The position numbers and the translations under genes were made by a program. Positions 43,460 to 49,172 of a DNA stretch of 49,172 nt are shown piece after piece. Position 1 is the stretch's first letter. Each line of letters begins with the position of its first letter. The notes below the pieces were generated by a model. That model searched no databases and had not been told where the DNA came from. It saw nothing but the letters and a program-made list of their open reading frames with translations. Source of the DNA: Planctomycetota bacterium (GTDB lineage: Bacteria > Planctomycetota > MHYJ01 > JACPRB01); NCBI GenBank assembly GCA_035574235.1, contig DATLZA010000019.1:1-49172 (forward strand), read 5' to 3'.

Positions 43460-45209
43460 GCGCCCGGCGCCGAAGGTAAACGACGGCGCTCGTCAGAATG
43501 AGCGCGGCTTCGACGGCGAAGATGCCCAGAAGCGGCCCCCACGTGGCTCCGAGAACGTGGCCGTACGAATGAAGTCCCGTGCCGAAGAGAATGTTGACGC
43601 CCACGTACGAAAGCATGATGACGGCGAACCCCACGAGCGCCGCGTTGGCCAGAAGCAGGCCCTTCACCTTCCCCGTGAAGCGCGCGTGCAGCATGGCGAG
43701 ATACCAGAGAAGCGTGATGAGCGACCACACCTCCTTCTGATCCCACCCCCACCAGCGCCCCCACGCCTCCCCCGCCCACACCGCCCCCAGCGAAATGCCC
43801 CCGATGAGAAGCAACGTGGTGATCTGAAGAATCCGGTACAGGCACAGGTCGAGATGGCGGAGCGTCTCCTCCTTGTGCGGAGCGAAGAGCCACGTGAGGA
43901 TGTACGCGAAGCCCACCCCCGTGCAGAGCAGTCCGCATCCGTACGCCGCCATGATCGTCGGCACGTGGATCGTCATGAGCACTTCGTTCAGAAGGGCGGG
44001 CTGCTGCTGCGAGACGAAGGGCGAAAAGATCGTGATCTCCTCCGCCGCCACGACGCACAGCGTCGCGATCGTCGCCGCGCTGATCCCGAAGACGCGGGAT
44101 TTCATGATGAATTCCATCGCGGTTCCAATGAGGGCCAGAAGAAGCCCCATGGCGATCATCGACTCGTACATGTTCGCCAGCGGATAGCGCGCCGCGATCT
44201 GCCAGCGGAGCACGTATCCGTACACGTGAAGCGCGATGCCCGCCAGAAGCGCGGCGAGCCCCAGAGCCCGGAAGCGCGACGAGGAGAACGCGAAGGACAG
44301 AAGAAAGAAGAGCACCCCGGGTCCGTAGCCCCAGAGCCACGCCTTGGTGAAGGGGCGGAATGCATTATAGAAGAGCTCAACCTGGATCTTGTCCTCCGGA
44401 AGATACGACACCGGATTCAGGGTCTTCAGGGCGTCCCGCAGCTCCGCCGCCGCCCGGTTGAAGTCCGCCGCCTTCCCCTCGGCCAGATTCTTCTTGAGCG
44501 ATCCCCAGAGGTCCACGATCCGCTTGAGCTTCGCGCGGTCGAAGCGATCCATGACGTCCAGAAACGCCTTGATGTCCCCGGAAGGGTTCTGGCCGCGGAC
44601 GCGGTCGCCCTCTTCGAGATATCCCTCGAGATCCACGATGCTCGGCCAGCGGGATTTTTCGCCGTATGGGGTCGGGACGATCTGGAAACGGACCTCGTCG
44701 AAAATCGTGCGGACCACGCCCATCTGCTCGGCCAGATGCTGGACCGCGCGGTGGTACGGCCGGCGATCCTTGGCCTCCATGCGGGAGATCTCTTCGAGCT
44801 CCCGCTGAAGCTCGCCCGCCGACCGCGTCAGTTCCTCCGGCGAGAAGTACTGGCGCGAGCGGTCCTTGCCGTACTTTTCCCGCACCTCGGGAAACTGGAT
44901 TCGAATGAGCGGCTTCGACTTGTAGACTTCCGGCTGCGCGGCCATCCGGATCACGGACTCCACGGGATGCGCGCTCGGAAAGACCTCCACGAACGCTCCG
45001 TCCGGCCCCTTGAATCCGCGGAAGTTCTCCTTGCCGGTCAGTTCGTGCAGAAGCTCCCGGGCCTGCGTATCGAGCGGCTTGTGCCTTCCGCCGTCGAGTA
45101 CCGCCACCGAAGCCAGCGTGTCGAAGTCGAATCCCGGACTGGCCGGTTCGCGGCGGGAGCACGAAGCCAGGAGAGCCAGAAACGACAGGGCGGCGAGCGA
45201 CTTCCTCAT
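43422..45209 (-). CDS. ccsA: Cytochrome c biogenesis protein CcsA with periplasmic N-terminal extension
   Basis: 595 aa. The C-terminal half is the CcsA membrane domain of system II: about eight helices, with the tryptophan-rich haem-handling motif WGRWWGWDQKEVWSLITLLWYL (about 490) and surrounding histidines (HVPTIMAAYG, LHSYGHVLG). The first 270 residues are an unusual extracytoplasmic extension behind a lipobox-like start (LALLASC, C17): charged, helical, with no recognised fold. It works with ResB (46091-48013) to attach haem to apocytochrome c. Confidence 0.9.
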   Translation of the reverse strand: MRKSLAALSFLALLASCSRREPASPGFDFDTLASVAVLDGGRHKPLDTQARELLHELTGKENFRGFKGPDGAFVEVFPSAHPVESVIRMAAQPEVYKSKPLIRIQFPEVREKYGKDRSRQYFSPEELTRSAGELQRELEEISRMEAKDRRPYHRAVQHLAEQMGVVRTIFDEVRFQIVPTPYGEKSRWPSIVDLEGYLEEGDRVRGQNPSGDIKAFLDVMDRFDRAKLKRIVDLWGSLKKNLAEGKAADFNRAAAELRDALKTLNPVSYLPEDKIQVELFYNAFRPFTKAWLWGYGPGVLFFLLSFAFSSSRFRALGLAALLAGIALHVYGYVLRWQIAARYPLANMYESMIAMGLLLALIGTAMEFIMKSRVFGISAATIATLCVVAAEEITIFSPFVSQQQPALLNEVLMTIHVPTIMAAYGCGLLCTGVGFAYILTWLFAPHKEETLRHLDLCLYRILQITTLLLIGGISLGAVWAGEAWGRWWGWDQKEVWSLITLLWYLAMLHARFTGKVKGLLLANAALVGFAVIMLSYVGVNILFGTGLHSYGHVLGATWGPLLGIFAVEAALILTSAVVYLRRRAHGQARIPSEIPG

Positions 45210-45214
45210 AGCGG

Positions 45215-46078
45215 TTATCCTAACGGCCTTTCGGGGACGCGTTCAATCGTTTCCACGGCGAAGTCCTTCTCCTTCCGGACCACGTAGGCCATCGCGATCT
45301 CGGGATCGTGCTCGAACACGTTCACCCACCGTTCCGCCGCGATCCGTTCGAGAAGCCGCGCCTTGAGGGCCGCCACTTCCGCGGGATAGAGGTCATAGCC
45401 CATCACCCACGCGGGACGGACGTGCCGGGTCGTGGGCAGAAGGTCCGCCCAATAAATCGCCTTGCGACCGCCGCTTTCGAGTTCCACCACCTGGTGGTGC
45501 CCGCAGTGCCCGCCGCTCCGGCGGACACGCACGCCCGGCGCAAGTTCCTCCTCACCCCGAACGAAACGCACCCGGCCCTCCTCCCGCAGGGGCACGAAGT
45601 CCTCCTGCATATAACTTCCCCGCGTGCGCGGATTCGGGTCGAGCGCCTCCTCCCAGGTTCCTTCCTGGACGACGTACACGGCCTTCGGAAACGCCGGCAC
45701 GAAGGCCTCCCCCCGCCGGACCGTGGCTCCTCCGGCATGGTCGAAGTGGAGGTGCGAAAGAACCACGAAATCGATGTCCTCGGGCCCCACTCCCGCGGCG
45801 GCCAGGCTTTCCTCCAGGCGCGGCGGCTGCTCGACTCCATAAAGCTCCAGGAACTTCCCCGACCGCTTCGAGGCGCCGATGCCCGTGTCGACCAGAACGT
45901 TGACCCGTCCCGTCTTGACCAGAAGCGCCGTCAGGGAGAGCCGCACCCGGTTGCGATCGTCCGGTGGCAGGACCTTTTCCCAGAGGGGCTTCGGCACGAT
46001 TCCGAACATCGCGCCTCCGTCCAGGCGGAAGAACCCGTCGCTGATGGCGTGCAGCTCGAAGTCGCCGAGCTTGTGCAT
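45215..46078 (-). CDS. Metallo-beta-lactamase-fold hydrolase
   Basis: 287 aa. The metal site HLHFDH (H109, H111, D113, H114) is complete, with a further His in the GGHCGHHQVVE loop and a D in IYWADLLP. The N-terminal FFRLDGGAMFGIVPK and LVDTGIG fit the N-acyl homoserine lactonase / quorum-quenching branch, though that substrate is not shown. It sits between resB and ccsA with 5- and 12-bp gaps, so it is part of the cytochrome c operon. Confidence 0.88.
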   Translation of the reverse strand: MHKLGDFELHAISDGFFRLDGGAMFGIVPKPLWEKVLPPDDRNRVRLSLTALLVKTGRVNVLVDTGIGASKRSGKFLELYGVEQPPRLEESLAAAGVGPEDIDFVVLSHLHFDHAGGATVRRGEAFVPAFPKAVYVVQEGTWEEALDPNPRTRGSYMQEDFVPLREEGRVRFVRGEEELAPGVRVRRSGGHCGHHQVVELESGGRKAIYWADLLPTTRHVRPAWVMGYDLYPAEVAALKARLLERIAAERWVNVFEHDPEIAMAYVVRKEKDFAVETIERVPERPLG

Positions 46079-46090
46079 GCGTCCTCCCGC

Positions 46091-48013
46091 TCAGGCGGTC
46101 TGCGTCAGAAGCAGCACCGTCAGCCCCGCCGTGTTGAGAAGCCAGGAGCACGCCAGGAGCTGGCCCACCTGTCCCGCCCGTCCGGGCCGGGCCTGCACCG
46201 TGGGCCGCGCGCCCAGGTAGAAAAGATACCCGACCGCCGCCGCCAGCACCGCCGCCGCCGTCGCCGGCCCCGTCCAGGGCAGCCGGAACGCCCAGGCCAC
46301 CAGTCCCGCCCCCAGCGCCGCCCCTCCCGCCAGCATCGCCAGCGGCCGTGCCAGGGGTCGCGCCGGCCGAACGGCCGCCCATCCCTGCGCCTGCAGGATC
46401 ATGATCGCCAGCCCCAGGACGTCCAGGCCGAGCACCGCGCCCACAACGGCCAGCATCGGCCACTCCGCCATGCCCACGAGAAGGAACCCGGCGAGCGTTC
46501 CGGACGTGCCGAGCGCCAGGTACCCCAGCTGGGCCGCGCTCGAAAGCGGCGGGTCCGAGGCCCCCACCATGCCTTGCATCAGGCGCATGAGGAACCGGCG
46601 CAGATAGAACATGTAAATGGAACCGGAGATCGTGATGAGCACTCCCAGGTAGACGATCTTCTTGCCGGGGTCCCGCGATACCTGAAAAATGCTCACCCAG
46701 CGGCCGTCGGAATCGCGGCTGTACTGAGCCTGGTAGAAGACCACGCCCCGGTAGTCCAGAGGATCGTTCACCTTGACGGTTTCCTTGAAGGACACCCCCC
46801 CGCGCGCGTGGTCGATCACCTCGATGTCGCTCTCGAAGCTCTGGGCCTGGCTTGTGCCCGGATGGTCCACCTTCCGGAACGCCAGCAGGCGCACCTCCAG
46901 GCCGAAGGCGTCCCGCTGCTTGCCCGTAAACCGTAGCCGCACGCTGCGGTCCGGCAGCTCCAGCGTGCGGGGCTCGCGCCAGAACACCCATCCGCCGCGC
47001 TCCCCGGAAGAACCGCGCAAACGCACGTAGAGGGCCGGAAACTTGTCGGGATCGTCCTTCTGGATTTCCCGGGGCACCGGAACCTTCTCCGCGCGCGGGA
47101 GATACCGGTTCATCCGGAACTCCAGCCGCATCGGCATGAACGGGTACCGCACGAGCGTTCCCGGCGTATAGTCGCCGATCTCCGGGGACGCCCCCCGCCG
47201 GCTCATGAAGACGTACTTCCATCCGGACGGCAGGCGGACGAAGAACACCGCCGAGACCGCCACGCCGTCCTTGAATCGCTCGGTGAACTCGCGAAACTTC
47301 TCCTCGCTCATCTGCTGGAGGACGAGCATCTCGAGGCCGCCTACGCCCTCGCTGATCCCCTCCGTAATCCACTGGGTGCCGCTCGACTGGCCCTCGAAGA
47401 AATATTCGATCTCGGCCGCCGGCTGGCCGCCCTCGGGCACCTCTTCGAACGCCGGATACTTGGGCGGCTTGAATTCCGTGTGCGGGAGATACCGGTCGAT
47501 GAAGACGGTCAGATCCTCCTCGGCGATCCGCCAGACCTTGCGGGGCTCGGACGGCCGGTACAGGTTCTCCTCGATCGCGTGCTCGTACCGGCGGTCCCCG
47601 GACGTTTCCACCACGAGCGTCCGCACGTCCTCGAGCTCGAAGAACCGATCGGTCTCCCCCTCCCGGATCCGCATTTGCCCGTATTCTTTCCAGTTGTAGC
47701 TCATCCAGGAGCCGAGCATGATCGTGAAGACGCCCGCGTGCGTGCAGAGGAAGCCCCACATCCACACCTTGTAAGGCCGGCGCATGAGCGTGCAGGTCAC
47801 GAGGTTGACCACGAGCAGCCCCATGAGCACGTTGAACGCCGGCTGATAGACGTCCTTGCGGATGGCGCCGGTCGACTCGTCCAGGCCCCACTTGCTGCTG
47901 CCCACGAGCACGAGGAGCATGAGCACCAGCAGCGGCAGAAGCAGCCAGAGCGAGCCGAGGAACCGCGTGACGGGGTGGCGGGTCCAGTCCTTGGGCCGCG
48001 GAGAGGACGTCAT
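46091..48013 (-). CDS. resB: ResB/CcsB cytochrome c biogenesis protein
   Basis: 640 aa. Hydrophobic helices at 19-40, 60-80 and 85-105, then a large periplasmic domain (about 115-460), and more helices to the end. The layout and KVNDPLDYRGVVFYQAQYS near 445 match ResB; the extra C-terminal helices make it longer than Bacillus ResB. System II haem export needs this with CcsA. ATG 48013 lies 28 nt after a predicted start. Confidence 0.9.
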   Translation of the reverse strand: MTSSPRPKDWTRHPVTRFLGSLWLLLPLLVLMLLVLVGSSKWGLDESTGAIRKDVYQPAFNVLMGLLVVNLVTCTLMRRPYKVWMWGFLCTHAGVFTIMLGSWMSYNWKEYGQMRIREGETDRFFELEDVRTLVVETSGDRRYEHAIEENLYRPSEPRKVWRIAEEDLTVFIDRYLPHTEFKPPKYPAFEEVPEGGQPAAEIEYFFEGQSSGTQWITEGISEGVGGLEMLVLQQMSEEKFREFTERFKDGVAVSAVFFVRLPSGWKYVFMSRRGASPEIGDYTPGTLVRYPFMPMRLEFRMNRYLPRAEKVPVPREIQKDDPDKFPALYVRLRGSSGERGGWVFWREPRTLELPDRSVRLRFTGKQRDAFGLEVRLLAFRKVDHPGTSQAQSFESDIEVIDHARGGVSFKETVKVNDPLDYRGVVFYQAQYSRDSDGRWVSIFQVSRDPGKKIVYLGVLITISGSIYMFYLRRFLMRLMQGMVGASDPPLSSAAQLGYLALGTSGTLAGFLLVGMAEWPMLAVVGAVLGLDVLGLAIMILQAQGWAAVRPARPLARPLAMLAGGAALGAGLVAWAFRLPWTGPATAAAVLAAAVGYLFYLGARPTVQARPGRAGQVGQLLACSWLLNTAGLTVLLLTQTA

Positions 48014-48047
48014 GAATCTTTCGATGGAGAAGCGGACATCGGGGCTG

Positions 48048-48076
48048 AGCCTATCAAAGCGGGGACGGCTTGTCCA
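48048..48076 (-). promoter_or_regulatory. Promoter of the resB-ccsA-larE unit
   Basis: TGGACA (48071-48076), 17 nt, TAGGCT (48048-48053) with TGA before it (extended -10). Leader about 28 nt. The only sizable gap before resB. Confidence 0.5.
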
Positions 48077-48127
48077 CCGGGACCGGCCGTTCCTTTCTTC
48101 TCTTCGTTCCCGCCTTAAGTAATACGT

Positions 48128-49172
48128 CTAGGAACGATCGATGACAGGGCGGATTCGCGTGGACATCCCCGGCTGTTTCTTGATGAACGCGAGCCCGGCG
48201 ACTTCCGCGTTGAGCGCGCGCGATACGTGGACGACGCGCGCGGGCGAAACGAGGTCCGGCAGTCCCGGGCGCACGATCGCCACCTCGAGGTCCCGCCCCA
48301 GCGGGTTCAGGCGGGCATATCCGTAGAAGAAGTGCGAGGGGTGCACCGCGTGGGGCTGGTAGTGCCGGAGATCGATTCCTTCGAGCAGCCCGTATTCGAT
48401 CCGGATTCCGCCGTCCGCAAGGTCGAGCACCGTGGCGGTGCTGATCGGCAGCGGCTTGGAGAGAAACGGATCGCGGAGCCGGCAGGTGGTCGGCTTGCGT
48501 TCGCGCGGCCCCGCGCGCCGCTCCGAAAGGACGAAGGGAGCCCATCGAAGCCTCTTGCCCTGAAGCCCCACGCAGGCGCGCACCTTTTCCAGAAACACCT
48601 CGGGGCGCACCGGCAGGGACAGGACGTCGTTGGCCCCGCCCTGAAGCGCCTTGAACGCCGCGGGGCCGCGGGCGTCCTCGCCGACCGCCAGGATCGCGCA
48701 GAACTGGAGCATCGGCTCACGCCGGATCTCCGCCGCGGCGCGCGCCGCGTCCGCAAGGGCGACGACGACCACGTCGATCTTCCCCTTCGTCCCCTGCGGC
48801 AGGTTCCAGCCGCGCTGCTCCCGCGCACCATGCCCGGCGGTCAAAAGAGCGTTGACCAGCCGGAGCCGCGCCGCGTCGTCCGGAAGCGTCACGAGCACTT
48901 CCGCCCGGGGCGCGGCCGGCCAGTACACGGGCGCAGCAGCGGCGTCCTGGACGGGGTCCGGCCGGAAAGGGCGCGCCGGCGACCGCCCCCCGCGCGCGAG
49001 GTATTCCGCGGCCCGCGCCGCCTCCAGGAGTCGCGCCCGCGAAGCCACGGGGAACATCGCCCCCGGAAGGCTCCTCATCGCTTCGAGGGCCGCCCCTTCC
49101 GCGCGGGTCCCCGCAGGAAAGGCCGTCCGGCCGCGAACCTCGCGGGCCAGGAAATCCGAGTCGCGCAGATCC
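48128..49172 (-). CDS. Degenerate receiver plus PilZ-like protein, 5' end beyond window
   Basis: The frame is open to the window edge (348 codons), so an internal ATG at 49078 need not be the start. Residues about 95-210 (EVLVTLPDDAARL, KIDVVVVALAD, GGANDVLSLPVRPEVFLEKVRACVG) match a response-regulator receiver, but the phospho-acceptor Asp reads A and the conserved Lys in T-K-P is replaced (SLP). It is a pseudo-receiver. After that RRAGPR matches the PilZ RxxxR motif and DLADGG the D-x-S-x-x-G motif, with A for Ser. It may bind c-di-GMP or just the partner. It ends 114 bp before resB. Confidence 0.8.
   Translation of the reverse strand, partial: DLRDSDFLAREVRGRTAFPAGTRAEGAALEAMRSLPGAMFPVASRARLLEAARAAEYLARGGRSPARPFRPDPVQDAAAAPVYWPAAPRAEVLVTLPDDAARLRLVNALLTAGHGAREQRGWNLPQGTKGKIDVVVVALADAARAAAEIRREPMLQFCAILAVGEDARGPAAFKALQGGANDVLSLPVRPEVFLEKVRACVGLQGKRLRWAPFVLSERRAGPRERKPTTCRLRDPFLSKPLPISTATVLDLADGGIRIEYGLLEGIDLRHYQPHAVHPSHFFYGYARLNPLGRDLEVAIVRPGLPDLVSPARVVHVSRALNAEVAGLAFIKKQPGMSTRIRPVIDRS

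Overview
The window is GC-rich, densely coded bacterial chromosome with no sign of a prophage, insertion sequence or CRISPR array. The gene content suggests a Gram-negative, probably uncultivated bacterium of the Planctomycetota or a related lineage. Grounds for this are a giant FHA-Ser/Thr kinase with a large extracytoplasmic part, HEAT and TPR proteins, system II cytochrome c maturation (ResB/CcsA), two pilin-like proteins under a sigma-54 promoter, many short lipoproteins, and a 5S rRNA gene standing alone. The placement is inference and no rRNA phylogeny was run.

Layout. 1-3643 (+): end of a HEAT-repeat protein, an HNH endonuclease-like protein and a tiny lipoprotein. 3701-4950 (+): a lower-GC two-gene cassette, an unknown 259-aa protein translationally coupled to a PIN-domain (VapC-like) RNase. 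4958-11342 (-): a tightly overlapping histidine operon hisG-D-C-H-A-B-F-IE. 11436-11600 (+): a solitary 5S rRNA gene with its own promoter. 11613-15462 (-): gltX, a PfkB-family kinase and a GYF-like multi-pass membrane protein. 15520-23195 (-): 3-hydroxyacyl-CoA dehydrogenase, two secreted cyclophilins, enoyl-CoA hydratase, thiolase, an adenosine-deaminase-family enzyme and a DUF2723 membrane protein, mostly coupled. 23255-25776 (-): a nucleotidyltransferase with an overlapping small ORF, a small helical protein and a second thiolase. 25841-27660 (+): sigma-54 promoter, candidate enhancer sites and two pilin-like genes, followed by a 58-aa gene. 28069-32758 (-): DUF2203, IscU-like scaffold, membrane protein, DUF309, tilS, pcm and a lipoprotein. 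32809-33129 (-): an unassigned, strongly structured RNA with its own promoter and terminator. 33316-35736: rtcA (-) and a leaderless mrp-DUF971 fusion (+), divergent. 35743-41749 (-): SurA-like lipoprotein, small unknown protein, yggS and the FHA kinase. 41830-42654 (+): Xer recombinase. 42617-48013 (-): resB, a metallo-beta-lactamase-fold hydrolase, ccsA and larE. 48128-49172 (-): a degenerate receiver-PilZ protein, cut by the window edge.

Main points. Most operons use 1-13 nt stop/start overlaps (ATGA, GTGA, TGATG), so translation is coupled. At least six transcription units have a -10 box ending only 7-10 nt before the start codon, which implies leaderless mRNAs. The most interesting unexplained item is the roughly 320-nt RNA at 32809-33129. 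It and the 5S gene have TTGACA-17 promoters and share a 15-nt tail after the last stem. The pilin promoter matches the sigma-54 consensus perfectly and has upstream TGTC inverted repeats, so PilR-like control is likely.
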